DNA of 64,000 nucleotides, from positions 1,500,077-1,564,076 of the forward strand of contig NZ_BBXF01000002.1 in NCBI RefSeq assembly GCF_001570585.1, written 5' to 3'. The notes under the pieces are model-generated. The model had not been told where the DNA came from. It did no database searches and saw nothing but the letters and a program-made list of their open reading frames with translations. Every line of letters begins with the position of its first letter. Within the stretch, counting starts at the first letter, position 1. This document shows positions 34,582-43,739 of the stretch, one piece after another. Source of the stretch: Herbidospora daliensis. GTDB lineage: Bacteria; Actinomycetota; Actinomycetes; Streptosporangiales; Streptosporangiaceae. A program made the position numbers and the translations under genes.

Positions 34582-35364
34582 TCAGCTTACAAGCGCCGAC
34601 CAGGGCAGGGACAGCTCGCCGAGCCTCCATCGGGCCGTCCCTCCGTAGGGGGCGGAGGTGTAGAGGGGCCAGGTGTCCGCCAGGAGAAGCGCCGACCTGA
34701 TCCAGCGCTGCCGCGTCCCGTACGCCCCGAAAGGGGCGGACATCGCCCAGGCGCGGTCCCAATCGGTCAGGAACGTGTGCACCCGCTCGCCGGGCACGTT
34801 CCGGTGGATCAGCGTTTTCGGCAGCCGTTCGGCCAGGTCGGAGGGGCGCTCGACGCCGCCGAACCGGGCCGCGAAGGTCAGCGTGCGGGGGCCGCTGCGG
34901 TCGAGGCCCGCCCAGACGGCCCGGTGGCCGATCTCCGAGCAGGTGCCCTCGACGATCACCCCGCCTGGTTGCAGCCGGGAGGCCATCAGCTCCCAGTGCC
35001 GCCAGGCGTCGGCCTCGGGATACTGCCGCAGCACGTTGAAGGCCCGGATCACCAGCGGCGGCCGCCCGGGGATCTCGAAGCCGCCCCGCCGGAACTCCAG
35101 CCCCGGTCTCGTGTACGCCGACGCCGCCGCGACCCGCTCGGGGTCGATCTCGATCCCGACCACCTCCAGGTCGCGCCGGACCACCCGGAGCCGGGCGAAC
35201 AACTCCAGCGTGGTGACGGGGGAGGCGCCGTACCCGAGGTCGACGACCAGCGGGTCGGCGGCCGACCGCAGCAGCCCTTCGTGGACGGCGGCCAGCCACC
35301 GGTCGGCCCGCCGGAGCCGGTTGTGGCCGGTGGTGCCCCGGGTGATCGCCCCGACGGGTCTCAC
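34582..35364 (-). CDS. Class I SAM-dependent methyltransferase
   Basis: 260 residues. Motif I is VVDLGYGASPVTTLEL, in which the usual GxGxG reads GYGAS. An acidic strand end follows (EVVGIEIDPERVAAA), then GGVIVEGTCSEIGHRAVW. The target is unknown; this family (SAM methyltransferases next to SDR genes in actinomycetes) is uncharacterised. The GTG overlaps the stop of the upstream SDR gene, so the two are cotranscribed. Confidence 0.78.
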   Translation of the reverse strand: MRPVGAITRGTTGHNRLRRADRWLAAVHEGLLRSAADPLVVDLGYGASPVTTLELFARLRVVRRDLEVVGIEIDPERVAAASAYTRPGLEFRRGGFEIPGRPPLVIRAFNVLRQYPEADAWRHWELMASRLQPGGVIVEGTCSEIGHRAVWAGLDRSGPRTLTFAARFGGVERPSDLAERLPKTLIHRNVPGERVHTFLTDWDRAWAMSAPFGAYGTRQRWIRSALLLADTWPLYTSAPYGGTARWRLGELSLPWSALVS

Positions 35365-36098
35365 ACGCGGTGCACCTTGTGCTGGGCGGCCTGGGCGCGG
35401 GGCCGGATCACGAGGCGGTCGATGTTGACGTGGGCCGGACGGGTCACCGCGAACGCGATCACGTCGGCCACGTCGTCGGCGGTCAGCGGGTCGGGCACGC
35501 CTTCGTACACCTTCCTGGCCCGGTCGGCGTCGCCGCGGAAACGGTTGAGCGAGAACTCCTCGGTCTCCACCATGCCGGGCGCGACCTCGACGATCCTGAC
35601 CGGCTCGCCCACGAGTTCGAGGCGCAGCGTCTCGGTCATGGAGGTCTGGCCGTGCTTGGCCGCGCAGTAGCCGCCGCCGCCCTCGTAGGAGACCAGGCCG
35701 GCCACCGAGGTCAGCATGACCAGCACGCCGTCGCCGCTGGAGACCAGTTTCGGCAGCAGCGCCTGGGTCATCCGGAGGGTGCCCAGGACGTTGACCTCGT
35801 ACATCTCGCGCCAGTCGTCGAGCAGGCCGTAGGCGACCGGTTCGAGGCCGACCGCGCCGCCCGCGTTGTTGACCAGCACGTCGACCGTCGGCACGGCCGC
35901 GTTGAAGGCGTCGACCGACTCCTGGGAGGTGACGTCGAGGGTCATCGGGACGATTCCCGGGTGCTCGGCGGCCAGTTCGTCGAGCCGGTCGCGGCGGCGG
36001 GCGGCCGCCACAACCTGGAACCCCTCTTTCGCCAGCCTGCGGGCCGTCGCGGCACCGATTCCGCTGCTGGCCCCCGTGACCACGGCTGTTTTCGTCAT
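35361..36098 (-). CDS. Short-chain dehydrogenase/reductase
   Basis: 245 residues of the classical SDR fold: TGASSGIGAATARRL for cofactor binding, NNAGGAVG, and the catalytic Ser...Tyr-x-x-x-Lys as LTSVAGLVSYEGGGGYCAAKH (Ser, Tyr-Cys-Ala-Ala-Lys). Arg residues after the glycine motif suggest NADP(H). It resembles YdfG-type serine/3-hydroxy acid dehydrogenases; the substrate is uncertain. The ATG at 36098 follows TAGGAT by seven bases, and upstream frames are antisense to the mshA leader. Confidence 0.88.
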   Translation of the reverse strand: MTKTAVVTGASSGIGAATARRLAKEGFQVVAAARRRDRLDELAAEHPGIVPMTLDVTSQESVDAFNAAVPTVDVLVNNAGGAVGLEPVAYGLLDDWREMYEVNVLGTLRMTQALLPKLVSSGDGVLVMLTSVAGLVSYEGGGGYCAAKHGQTSMTETLRLELVGEPVRIVEVAPGMVETEEFSLNRFRGDADRARKVYEGVPDPLTADDVADVIAFAVTRPAHVNIDRLVIRPRAQAAQHKVHRV

Positions 36099-36171
36099 GG
36101 TCGCAATCCTAGTGAGACCGGGAATCTTGGGCTGAGTGTCATGGTTAGTCGTTGTTTGGAGGTGGTTGCGG

Positions 36172-37437
36172 GTGCGACGGGTGAACCGGGTCGCGACGAT
36201 CAGCATGCACACGTCACCGCTCGACCAGCCGGGAACCGGCGACGCGGGCGGGATGAACGTCTACATCGTGGAGACGGCCAAGCGGCTGGCCGACCTCGGG
36301 GTCGAGGTCGAGATCTTCACCAGGCAGACGTCGCGCGACCTGCCCCCGATCGTGCAACTCGCGCCGGGTGTCTCGGTACGCCACGTCACCGCCGGCCCCT
36401 ACGAGGAGCTCTACCGCTCCGACCTGCCCGGCCAGATGTGCTCGTTCCTGTCGGGCGTGCTGCGCACCGAGGCGGTCTACGAACCCGGGCGCTACGACGT
36501 CATCCACTCCCACTACTGGTTGTCGGGCCAGGTCGGCCGGCTGGCCAAGGAGCGCTGGGGCGTGCCGCTGGTGCACACCATGCACACCATGGCCAAGGTC
36601 AAGAACCTGCTGCTGGCCGAGGGCGACTGCCCCGAACCCCCCGACCGCGTCTTCGGCGAGGAACAGGTCGTCGACACGGCCGACCGCCTGGTCGCCAACA
36701 CCGCCGCCGAGGCCGAAGAGCTCATCTCCCTGTACGCCGCCCCGCCCGCCCGCGTGAGCGTGGTGAACCCGGGGGTCAACCTCCAGGTGTTCCAGCCCGC
36801 CTCCAAGGGCGCCGCCCGCCACCGGCTGGGCCTGCCGCAGGACGCCCACGTGCTGCTGTTCGTCGGCCGCATCCAGCCGCTGAAGGCCCCCGACGTGCTG
36901 CTCCGGGCGGCCGCGAAGATGGTCGCCGACGACCCGGCGTTAAGGGAGCGCCTGGTGGTGGCCTGCGTGGGCGGGCCGAGCGGCAACGGGCTGGCCCGGC
37001 CGTCCCTCCTCACTGACCTCGCGGGCGAGCTCGGCATCGCCGACCTGGTCCACATCGCGCCGCCGAGCCCCCAGCACGAGCTGGCCGACTGGTACCGGGC
37101 CGCCGACGTCACGGTCGTGCCCTCGCACAACGAGTCGTTCGGCCTGGTCGCCCTGGAGTCGCAGGCGTGCGGCACCCCGGTCGTCGCCGCGTCGGTGGGC
37201 GGGCTGCGCACCGCCGTCAAGGACGGCGTCTCCGGCCTGCTGATCGACGGTCACGACCCCGCCGCGTGGGCGAGCGCCCTGGCCGGGCTGCTCGACCGGC
37301 CCGCCTGGCGCGACTTCCTCGCCGAGGGCGCGATCCGCCACGCCGCCGCCTTCGGCTGGCAGGCCACGGCCGGGCGGCTGGTGGAGGTGTATACCGGAGC
37401 CATGAGCCAGCTCCAGCCCGTAGCGGCCGCCCGATGA
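36172..37437 (+). CDS. mshA: D-inositol-3-phosphate glycosyltransferase (MshA)
   Basis: 421 residues of the GT-B fold. [19 protein letters not shown] is diagnostic for MshA; the C-terminal half has [14 protein letters not shown] and [18 protein letters not shown], which bind UDP-GlcNAc. It makes GlcNAc-inositol-phosphate, the first committed step of mycothiol. The GTG at 36172 is chosen over 36136 because GGAGGT (36158-36163) lies eight bases before it. It overlaps the YbjN gene by ATGA. mshD is at 2880. Confidence 0.93.
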   Translation: MRRVNRVATISMHTSPLDQPGTGDAGGMNVYIVETAKRLADLGVEVEIFTRQTSRDLPPIVQLAPGVSVRHVTAGPYEELYRSDLPGQMCSFLSGVLRTEAVYEPGRYDVIHSHYWLSGQVGRLAKERWGVPLVHTMHTMAKVKNLLLAEGDCPEPPDRVFGEEQVVDTADRLVANTAAEAEELISLYAAPPARVSVVNPGVNLQVFQPASKGAARHRLGLPQDAHVLLFVGRIQPLKAPDVLLRAAAKMVADDPALRERLVVACVGGPSGNGLARPSLLTDLAGELGIADLVHIAPPSPQHELADWYRAADVTVVPSHNESFGLVALESQACGTPVVAASVGGLRTAVKDGVSGLLIDGHDPAAWASALAGLLDRPAWRDFLAEGAIRHAAAFGWQATAGRLVEVYTGAMSQLQPVAAAR

Positions 37438-37919
37438 GCGTCGCCGCCGTCATCGAATCGGCCCTCAAGTCGATGGAACTGACCTACGAGAGCCCGCGCA
37501 CGGGCTCCTACCTGGTCAAACTCCCCGGCACCCACAAACTCCAGACGATGACCTGGCTGGTCGTCGACGAGCAGGCCCTCAACATCGAGGCGTTCTTCTG
37601 CCGCGGCCCCGACGAGAACCACCAGGAGTTCTACCGCTGGTTGTTGTCCAAGAACGGGTCGATGTACGGCGTGCACTTCGCCCTCGACCACCGGGGCGAC
37701 GTCCACCTCGTCGGCCGCATCCCCCACGAGGGCGTCACCGAGGCCGAGGTCGACCGGCTGCTCGGCTGCGTGCTCACCTACGCCGACGAGCTGTTCGACC
37801 CGGCCCTGGAGATCGGCTTCGCGACCTCGATACGGCGCGAGTGGGAGTGGCGGCTCGAACGCGGGGAGTCGACTGCCAATTTGCAGGCTTTCGCCCGTTT
37901 CGCCGACCCGGAGCGTTAA
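37434..37919 (+). CDS. YbjN-domain protein
   Basis: 161 residues of the YbjN/TY3H-like fold ([20 protein letters not shown] and [19 protein letters not shown]). Related proteins act as type III-like chaperones or as stability factors in E. coli. It is consistently downstream of mshA in actinomycetes and here overlaps it by four bases, so it may act in mycothiol control; function unproven. Confidence 0.85.
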   Translation: MSVAAVIESALKSMELTYESPRTGSYLVKLPGTHKLQTMTWLVVDEQALNIEAFFCRGPDENHQEFYRWLLSKNGSMYGVHFALDHRGDVHLVGRIPHEGVTEAEVDRLLGCVLTYADELFDPALEIGFATSIRREWEWRLERGESTANLQAFARFADPER

Positions 37920-37943
37920 CCGTCCACCACTAAGATGCCGGTC

Positions 37944-38681
37944 ATGGCGACTTTGGTACTGCTCCGGCACGGCGAGAGCGAATGGAACGTCAAGGGCCTG
38001 TTCACGGGCTGGGTCGACGTCAACCTCTCGGCTGCCGGTGAGGAGGAGGCCGCGCGCGGCGGCCGGCTGCTGCTCGAGGCGGGCGTACGCCCCGACGTGG
38101 TGCACACGTCCCTGCTGACCCGCGCGATCCGCACCGCCCAGCTCGCGCTGGAGGCGGCCGACCTGCTCTGGCTCCCGGTCGAGCGGTCGTGGCGGCTCAA
38201 CGAGCGCCACTACGGCGCCCTGCAGGGCAAGGACAAGGCGCAGACCCGCGCCGAGTTCGGCGACGAGCAGTTCATGCTCTGGCGGCGCTCCTACGACACC
38301 CCGCCGCCCCCCATCGCCGACGACGACGAGTTCTCCCAGTTCGCCGACGCCCGCTACGCCGGCCTCCCCAAGGAACTCCGCCCCAAGACCGAGTGCCTCA
38401 AAGACGTCGTCGACCGCATGCTGCCCTACTGGTACGACTCGATCGTCCCGCAGCTCGCGGCCGGCAAGACCGTCCTGGTCGCGGCCCACGGCAACTCCCT
38501 GCGCGCCCTGGTCAAGCACCTCGACGGCATCAGCGACGCCGACATCGCCGGCCTCAACATCCCCACCGGCATCCCCCTGCGCTACGAACTCGACGCCGAC
38601 TACAAGCCCATCAGCTCGGGCTACCTCGACCCCGAAGCAGCAGCAGCGGCCATCGAAGCCGTGGCCAACCAGGGCAAGTAG
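37944..38681 (+). CDS. gpmA: 2,3-bisphosphoglycerate-dependent phosphoglycerate mutase
   Basis: 245 residues. [10 protein letters not shown] carries the phosphorylated His, [11 protein letters not shown] and ERHYGALQG are the usual active-site segments, and [16 protein letters not shown] the second His. It interconverts 3- and 2-phosphoglycerate in glycolysis. ATG 37944 is chosen over 37935 because TAAGAT ends seven bases before it (leaderless pattern). A strong terminator follows. Confidence 0.96.
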   Translation: MATLVLLRHGESEWNVKGLFTGWVDVNLSAAGEEEAARGGRLLLEAGVRPDVVHTSLLTRAIRTAQLALEAADLLWLPVERSWRLNERHYGALQGKDKAQTRAEFGDEQFMLWRRSYDTPPPPIADDDEFSQFADARYAGLPKELRPKTECLKDVVDRMLPYWYDSIVPQLAAGKTVLVAAHGNSLRALVKHLDGISDADIAGLNIPTGIPLRYELDADYKPISSGYLDPEAAAAAIEAVANQGK

Positions 38682-38694
38682 TTCTGGACATGGG

Positions 38695-38725
38695 AAATCC
38701 CCGGCCCCCCGAGGGCCGGGGATTT
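38695..38725. terminator. Bidirectional terminator between gpmA and phoU
   Basis: Inverted repeat AAATCCCCGGCCC/GGGCCGGGGATTT (38695-38707 with 38713-38725) with A/T ends on both sides, 13 bases after gpmA and 10 bases before the phoU stop. Confidence 0.9.
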
Positions 38726-38735
38726 CGTATTTGGG

Positions 38736-39389
38736 CTACTGCTCTTCGCCGTCGCGGGAGCCCGTGACGAGGTAGACCACGTCGCGGGCGACGCGGACCG
38801 CGTGGTCGGCGTAGCGCTCGTAGTAGCGGCCCGCCAGGGTGATGTCGATCGCGGCCTCGATGCCGTGGCTCCAGTTCGGCGACAGCAGGACGCGGAACAG
38901 GCGGCGGTGCAGCAGGTCCATCGCGTCGTCGTCGGCCTCGAGCTCCTTGGAGAGCTCGACGTCGCGGGTCGCGATGCAGGTGCCGGTCTTGGTGATCAGG
39001 CGCTCGGCGATCTGGTCCATCTCGACGATGGTGTCGCGGAGCTCGGCCGGGATGGCCGACTCGGGGTGGCGCATCCGGGCGATCTTGGCGATGTGCTCGG
39101 CCAGGTCGCCCATCCGCTCAAGGTCGGCCGCCATGCGCAGCGCGGTGATGACCGTACGGAGGTCGACCGCGACGGGCTGCTGGGTGGCCATCAGCTCGTA
39201 AATGGAGGTCTCCACCTCGGCGTACAGCCGGTTGACCTCCTCGTCCTGAGAGATCACACTCTCGGAGAGGTGAAGATCGGCGTCAAGCAGGGCCGTGGTG
39301 GCCCGGGACATGGCCGAGCGAACCAGGCGGGTCATCTCGACCAGCTTCAGGGTGAGGTTGTCCAGCTCGTCATGATAGGCGTCGCGCAT
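38736..39389 (-). CDS. phoU: Phosphate signalling regulator PhoU
   Basis: 217 residues of two PhoU repeats, each three helices; metal-binding helix segments are visible in MAADLERMGDLAEHIAKI and AGRYYERYADHAVRVARD. It damps SenX3-RegX3 signalling when phosphate is high, normally together with the Pst transporter (not in this window). The ATG at 39389 is preceded by TACCGT at seven bases. A PhoP/RegX3-type PHO box lies upstream at 39413-39441. Confidence 0.95.
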   Translation of the reverse strand: MRDAYHDELDNLTLKLVEMTRLVRSAMSRATTALLDADLHLSESVISQDEEVNRLYAEVETSIYELMATQQPVAVDLRTVITALRMAADLERMGDLAEHIAKIARMRHPESAIPAELRDTIVEMDQIAERLITKTGTCIATRDVELSKELEADDDAMDLLHRRLFRVLLSPNWSHGIEAAIDITLAGRYYERYADHAVRVARDVVYLVTGSRDGEEQ

Positions 39390-39412
39390 GCCCGTCACGG
39401 TAATCGGCGCTT

Positions 39413-39441
39413 CGTGAACGATCTCCGACCGGCAGGTGAAC
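39413..39441 (-). promoter_or_regulatory. PHO box (RegX3/PhoP binding site)
   Basis: Read on the minus strand it is GTTCACCTGCC, GGTCGGAGATC, GTTCACG: two GTTCAC units exactly 22 bases apart, the 11-base periodicity of actinomycete PHO boxes. It sits between phoU and senX3 with the direct repeats oriented toward phoU, where PhoP binds in Streptomyces. Confidence 0.75.
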
Positions 39442-39513
39442 TCTTTCGGAAAGGCCATGGTCAGTCGGCATCCGGCCGTCGGGAACAGGCGTATTCCCAC
39501 CTAGCATCGAAGC

Positions 39514-40689
39514 GTGAATGAGTTGCTGGCGAGTCTTGCCGCGATGGGTGGGTTCCTGGTGGGCACCCTCGTCATGCTGGCGATCCGGCGGCAGTCCGAA
39601 CCGTCGTCGGTGCCCGACACCCCGCCTGAGGACTCCTTGTCTCCGGGCGTGGCCTCGCTGCTGGCGGTGCTGCCGTCGTCGGCGGTCGTGCTCGACCGGG
39701 AGGACCGCGTCCTGCGGGCCAGTTCGGCGGCCCGCGCCTACGGCCTGGTCCGCGGCGACACCCTCATCTCGCCCGAGCTGCTCGCGCTGGCCCGCAAGGT
39801 CCGCCGCGACGGCGAGATCCGCGAGGGCGAGATCGAGACGTCGGGCCGGAAGTTCGGCCAGGAGTCGACCTCGTTCGCGGTCCGGGTCGCCCCGCTGGGC
39901 TCCACCGGCCAGGTGCTGGTGCTGGCCGAGGACCAGACCGACCGGCTGCGCGTCGAGGCGGTCCGCCGCGACTTCGTCGCCAACGTCAGCCACGAGCTCA
40001 AGACCCCGGTCGGCGCGCTCAGCCTGCTGGCCGAGACGATCCAGGACGCCGCCGACGACCCCGAGGCGGTCACCCGCTTCGCCGGCCGCATGCAGCACGA
40101 GGCGGCCCGGCTCACCTACCTCATCCAGGACCTGATCACCCTGTCCCGCATCCAGGGCGCGGAGGAGATCCCGACCCCCGAGCCGGTCCAGGTCGACGAC
40201 GCCGTCCACGAGGCCATCGACCGGTGCAGCACCAAGGCCGCGTCGAAGGACATCACCCTGGTCGCGGGCGGCACCGGCGGCCTCAACATCTGGGGCGACG
40301 ACGAACTTCTCGTCACCGCCCTGCGCAACCTGATCGACAACGCGGTCGCCTACAGCCCCGAGCACACCCGCGTCGTGGTCAGCGCCCGCCCGGCCGGCGA
40401 CTCGGTCGAGATCAGCGTCAGCGACCAGGGCATCGGCATCCCCGAGAGCGCCCAGGAACGCATCTTCGAACGCTTCTTCCGGGTCGACGCGGCCCGGTCG
40501 CGCTCGACCGGCGGCACGGGCCTCGGCCTGGCCATCGTCAAACACGTCGCCGTCGCCCACGGCGGCGAGGTGTCGGTCTGGAGCAAGGAAGGCTCCGGCT
40601 CGACCTTCACTCTCCGCCTCCCCGCGTTCGGCGGGGTCGCGGTCGCCACACCCCGCACAACGTCAACTCCCCTGGAGGCGGCCACATGA
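39514..40689 (+). CDS. senX3: Phosphate sensor histidine kinase SenX3 (PhoR-type)
   Basis: 391 residues: one N-terminal membrane helix (MGGFLVGTLVMLAIRR), a short PAS-like domain, the H box FVANVSHELKTP with His160, then N (LRNLIDNAVAYSP), G1 (DQGIGIP), F and G2 (TGGTGLGLAIVKHV) boxes. It autophosphorylates under phosphate limitation and phosphorylates RegX3. TAGCAT lies six bases before the GTG. It overlaps regX3 by ATGA. Confidence 0.94.
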   Translation: MNELLASLAAMGGFLVGTLVMLAIRRQSEPSSVPDTPPEDSLSPGVASLLAVLPSSAVVLDREDRVLRASSAARAYGLVRGDTLISPELLALARKVRRDGEIREGEIETSGRKFGQESTSFAVRVAPLGSTGQVLVLAEDQTDRLRVEAVRRDFVANVSHELKTPVGALSLLAETIQDAADDPEAVTRFAGRMQHEAARLTYLIQDLITLSRIQGAEEIPTPEPVQVDDAVHEAIDRCSTKAASKDITLVAGGTGGLNIWGDDELLVTALRNLIDNAVAYSPEHTRVVVSARPAGDSVEISVSDQGIGIPESAQERIFERFFRVDAARSRSTGGTGLGLAIVKHVAVAHGGEVSVWSKEGSGSTFTLRLPAFGGVAVATPRTTSTPLEAAT

Positions 40690-41378
40690 CCCGGGTACTC
40701 GTCGTGGAAGACGAGGAGTCGTTCTCCGACGCCCTTTCCTACATGCTGCGCAAAGAGGGCTTCGAGGTCGCGGTCGCGGCCACCGGCCCCGAGGCGCTGG
40801 AGACCTTCGACCGCAACGGCGCCGACCTCGTGCTGCTCGACCTGATGCTCCCGGGCCTGCCGGGCACCGAGGTCTGCCGTTCCCTCCGGCAGCGGTCCAA
40901 GGTCCCCGTGATCATGCTCACCGCCAAGGACAGCGAGATCGACAAGGTCGTCGGCCTGGAACTCGGCGCCGACGACTACGTCACCAAGCCTTTCAGCTCC
41001 CGCGAGCTGGTCGCCCGCATCCGCGCGGTGCTGCGCCGCCAGGGCGACGTCGAAGAGGTCGAGTCGGCCGTCCTGGCCGCCGGCCCGGTCCGCATGGATG
41101 TCGACCGCCACATCGTCGCCGTCCGCGGCCGCCAGGTGCAGCTCCCGCTGAAGGAGTTCGAGCTCCTGGAGGTCCTGCTCCGCAACGCCGGCCGGGTCCT
41201 GACCCGCGGCCAGCTCATCGACCGCGTCTGGGGCGCCGACTACGTGGGTGACACCAAGACCCTCGACGTCCACGTGAAACGCCTCCGGGCCAAGGTCGAG
41301 TCCGACCCGGCCAACCCGCGCTGCATCCTGACGGTCCGCGGACTGGGCTACAAGTTCGACCCGGTGATCGAAGACTAG
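40686..41378 (+). CDS. regX3: Phosphate response regulator RegX3 (PhoP-type)
   Basis: 230 residues, OmpR family. The receiver has the acidic pair EDE, phospho-acceptor Asp52 in LLDLMLPG, Thr in MLTAKDS, and Lys in TKPFSSREL. The winged helix has LKEFELLEVLLRNAGRVL and TLDVHVKRLRAKVE. It controls phosphate-starvation genes by binding PHO boxes such as the one at 39413. ATGA coupling with the kinase gene. Confidence 0.94.
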   Translation: MTRVLVVEDEESFSDALSYMLRKEGFEVAVAATGPEALETFDRNGADLVLLDLMLPGLPGTEVCRSLRQRSKVPVIMLTAKDSEIDKVVGLELGADDYVTKPFSSRELVARIRAVLRRQGDVEEVESAVLAAGPVRMDVDRHIVAVRGRQVQLPLKEFELLEVLLRNAGRVLTRGQLIDRVWGADYVGDTKTLDVHVKRLRAKVESDPANPRCILTVRGLGYKFDPVIED

Positions 41379-41436
41379 GTACCGCCCGGCCCCGCCGGCC
41401 CGTGCGAACTCCGCGCGGGTCGGCTGTGCTTTTCCC

Positions 41437-41525
41437 GAACTCCGCTCCGTTACGGCTCCGCCTGCCCTGACCCCGCCCGCCGCCCCCGGTTCCGCCCGCC
41501 CGACCGGCGCTCACCGGCCGCTCGG
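41437..41525 (+). repeat. Dispersed intergenic repeat, copy 2
   Basis: GAACTCCGCTCCGTTACGGC begins a stretch of about 90 bases that matches copy 3 (43438-43535, opposite strand) at both ends (CCGTTACGGCTCCGCC at the start; GGCGCTC-n-CGGCCGCTC at the end), and copy 1 at 2780 in the core. It is non-coding and lies in the gap between regX3 and the lipoprotein gene. Confidence 0.65.
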
Positions 41526-41556
41526 GCGAGCGCCGAAACGGGCCAGGGAACACGAA

Positions 41557-41587
41557 ACCGACCGGCCGCAGGTGCCGGCCGGTCGGT
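41557..41587 (-). terminator. Terminator of the lipoprotein gene
   Basis: Perfect 11-bp inverted repeat ACCGACCGGCC/GGCCGGTCGGT (41557-41567 with 41577-41587). On the minus strand it lies 11 bases after the lipoprotein stop and is followed by TTTCGTGTT. Confidence 0.8.
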
Positions 41588-41598
41588 GACGGGGTGGA

Positions 41599-42195
41599 TC
41601 AGTGGCCGGAGGACTCGCCCGCCGCGGTGGCCGTGGGAGACGGCTTCGGCGGCGCCGGGATCGCGCCCGGGACCGGGGGAAGGGTCGCGTACTCGCGGTT
41701 GCGGGTGATGACCGGGACGGTCATGGTCACCTCGCCCGCGTTCTGGAACTTCAGGGTCAGCGGGATGCTCTCGCCGCCGCGCAGGGCCGCCTTGACGCCC
41801 TGGACCTGGATCTGCGGGTTCGCCCCGGTGCCGGTGTGGACGAGGGTGCCCACGGGGAGCTGCACGCCGCCGCCCTGGGCCGCCGTGGCGGCGTTGGGGT
41901 CGGGCGTGACGCCGGTCAGGACGTCGGGGGCCGGGCCGTCGTTGGTGAGCGACAGGTAGAGGGGCACGGCGCCGCCGGCCGGGATCTGGCCGCCCGGGTC
42001 GGGGCCGAGCAGATAGGCCTGGCTCACCTTCATGCCGTTCACGCCGTACTGGCCGTCGCGGATGAGAACCTGGGACTCGGTCGGCGCGTAGGGCTTGTTG
42101 GTGTTCGCGTCGACTCCGGCGCCGCACGCGGCCAGCGCGGGGGCGGCGGCCAGAAACGCGGCGATGGCGATCACCCTGCGGCTGGTCGTGGTCAC
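41599..42195 (-). CDS. Lipoprotein of unknown function
   Basis: 198 residues. The signal peptide ends in the lipobox LAAC (AAPALAAC), so the protein is lipid-anchored outside the membrane. A beta-rich domain follows (MKVSQAYLLGP, PLYLSLTNDG, LTLKFQNAGEVTMTVPVI) with a Thr/Pro/Ser tail. The strand order resembles small copper-chaperone-like or DUF4352 folds, but no metal motif is clear. The GTG at 42195 has a GGAG site seven to ten bases upstream. A lipoprotein at this place, next to carD, is common in actinomycetes. Confidence 0.82.
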   Translation of the reverse strand: MTTTSRRVIAIAAFLAAAPALAACGAGVDANTNKPYAPTESQVLIRDGQYGVNGMKVSQAYLLGPDPGGQIPAGGAVPLYLSLTNDGPAPDVLTGVTPDPNAATAAQGGGVQLPVGTLVHTGTGANPQIQVQGVKAALRGGESIPLTLKFQNAGEVTMTVPVITRNREYATLPPVPGAIPAPPKPSPTATAAGESSGH

Positions 42196-42449
42196 GGTCG
42201 AGAATCTCCTTGGTAACGCGCGCGATCGTATGCGGGGATCACCATATCGGCGTGGCATGCCCGTCCGATAACCGCCCCGGGAACACTCGAGACGCAGGTC
42301 ATCCCGCCTGCCGGACGGCCCGATTCACACAGTAGAGCTCTTGTCAAGTCCCAAAATGAGGCTTTGACCTGCAGTTATGGTGATTTCACTGTTCCGGGAG
42401 AGTGTTGGCGCGTGGTACCCTGGAGTACAGCGGAAGGGGTACTTGTCAC

Positions 42450-42932
42450 ATGACTTTCCAGGTCGGCGACACGGTCGTCTACCCCCATCACGGGGCTGCT
42501 CGGATCGAAGCCATCACCACTCGGACGATTAAGGGTGAGGAAAAGACCTACCTGGTACTGAAGGTCGACAAGGGCGACCTCACCGTCCAGGTGCCTGCGG
42601 AGAACGCGGAGCTCGTCGGCGTGCGCGATGTGGTCGGTCAGGAGGGCCTCGAGAGGGTCTTCGACGTCCTGCGCATGCCTCACACCGAAGAGCCCACCAA
42701 CTGGTCGCGCCGTTACAAGGCGAACCTTGAGAAGCTCGCGTCGGGTGACGTCAACAAGGTGGCCGAAGTGGTTCGGGACCTCTGGCGCCGCGACCGCGAG
42801 CGTGGACTCTCCGCAGGTGAGAAGCGGATGCTCGCGAAGGCTCGGCAGATTCTGGTCAGCGAACTCGCCCTGGCTGAGAAGACCAACGAAGACAAAGCGG
42901 AAGCCTTGCTCGACGAGGTGCTGAACTCCTGA
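42450..42932 (+). CDS. carD: RNA polymerase-binding transcription regulator CarD
   Basis: 160 residues. The N-terminal RNAP-interaction domain has [20 protein letters not shown]. The C-terminal helical DNA-binding domain includes the conserved Trp in [18 protein letters not shown]. CarD stabilises open promoter complexes, notably at rRNA promoters, and is essential in mycobacteria. GGAAGGGG lies upstream of the ATG. ispF follows 17 bases later, as in most actinomycetes. Confidence 0.96.
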   Translation: MTFQVGDTVVYPHHGAARIEAITTRTIKGEEKTYLVLKVDKGDLTVQVPAENAELVGVRDVVGQEGLERVFDVLRMPHTEEPTNWSRRYKANLEKLASGDVNKVAEVVRDLWRRDRERGLSAGEKRMLAKARQILVSELALAEKTNEDKAEALLDEVLNS

Positions 42933-42949
42933 GCGCGAAACTTCCCAGG

Positions 42950-43408
42950 GTGGGCGTCGGTGTCGACGTCCACCCTTTCGCTTCTGGGCGTGAACTCCAC
43001 CTGGCGGGGCTGTTCTGGCCCGGGGAGACCGGCCTGGCCGGCCACTCCGACGGCGACGCGGCGGCCCATGCGTGTTGCGACGCGTTGTTGTCGGCCGCCG
43101 GGCTCGGCGACCTGGGCAAGGTCTTCGGCACCTCCGATCCCCGCTGGTCGGGGGCGTCGGGGGTGACGTTGCTCACCGAGACGGCGCGGCTGGTGCGCGA
43201 GGCCGGCTTCGAGATCGGCAACGTGGCGGTGCAGATCATCGGGAACCGGCCCAAGTTGTCGCCGCGTCGCGGTGAGGCCGAGAAGGCCCTGGGCGCGGCG
43301 GTGGGGGCTGACGTGAGCGTCAGCGCGACCACGACCGACGGGCTGGGGCTCACGGGGCGTGGCGAGGGCATCGCCGCTATCGCCAACGCGTTGATCGTCG
43401 CTCTTTAG
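42950..43408 (+). CDS. ispF: 2-C-methyl-D-erythritol 2,4-cyclodiphosphate synthase
   Basis: 152 residues. The zinc site DVHPF, the active-site loop [17 protein letters not shown], and [18 protein letters not shown] are all present. It makes the cyclic diphosphate of the MEP isoprenoid pathway. The GTG at 42950 is the only standard in-frame start after the carD stop. It is cotranscribed with carD. Confidence 0.96.
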   Translation: MGVGVDVHPFASGRELHLAGLFWPGETGLAGHSDGDAAAHACCDALLSAAGLGDLGKVFGTSDPRWSGASGVTLLTETARLVREAGFEIGNVAVQIIGNRPKLSPRRGEAEKALGAAVGADVSVSATTTDGLGLTGRGEGIAAIANALIVAL

Positions 43409-43437
43409 GTATCGCTGCCCGTCGTTGCGGCGCTGTC

Positions 43438-43535
43438 CATGAGCGGCCGAGGAGCGCCGGTGACGGGGCTGCACCAGGGGCGGCGGGCGGTGCCGGGGTG
43501 GGCGGAGCCGTAACGGAGCGGGCTTTTCGAACTCA
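43438..43535 (-). repeat. Dispersed intergenic repeat, copy 3
   Basis: On the minus strand it reads CCGCTCCGTTACGGCTCCGC, then CACCCCGGCACCGCCCGCCG, matching copy 1 (2780-2832) almost base for base in the core and copy 2 (41437-41525) at both ends. It takes up much of the 331-bp gap between ispF and the first GlsB-type gene; the rest of the gap holds a sigma-B-like promoter. Confidence 0.65.
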
Positions 43536-43670
43536 GTCGTCACACCCGGCTCAGGGGTCCCCACCTCGGATAACGGTTTGGTGCGGTCCAAAGTGGATGG
43601 CAACCCCGGTCAGGGATGCGGCGTCTCATATGCGGTTGGGGCGGCGATCCCGTAACCAGGCGCGGTGCGT

Positions 43671-43694
43671 GGATCGCCGTCCCTTTTTGGGTAC
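43671..43694 (+). promoter_or_regulatory. Sigma-B-like promoter of first GlsB-family gene
   Basis: GGAT, 14 bases, GGGTAC: fits the Streptomyces sigma-B general-stress consensus GNNT-N14-16-GGGTAC/T. The -10 ends 45 bases before the ATG. The second GlsB gene has the same arrangement. Confidence 0.6.
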
Positions 43695-43739
43695 TTCATC
43701 CCCTAGAGGTGCAGATGTCACCTCGTCGGGGGGAATGTC

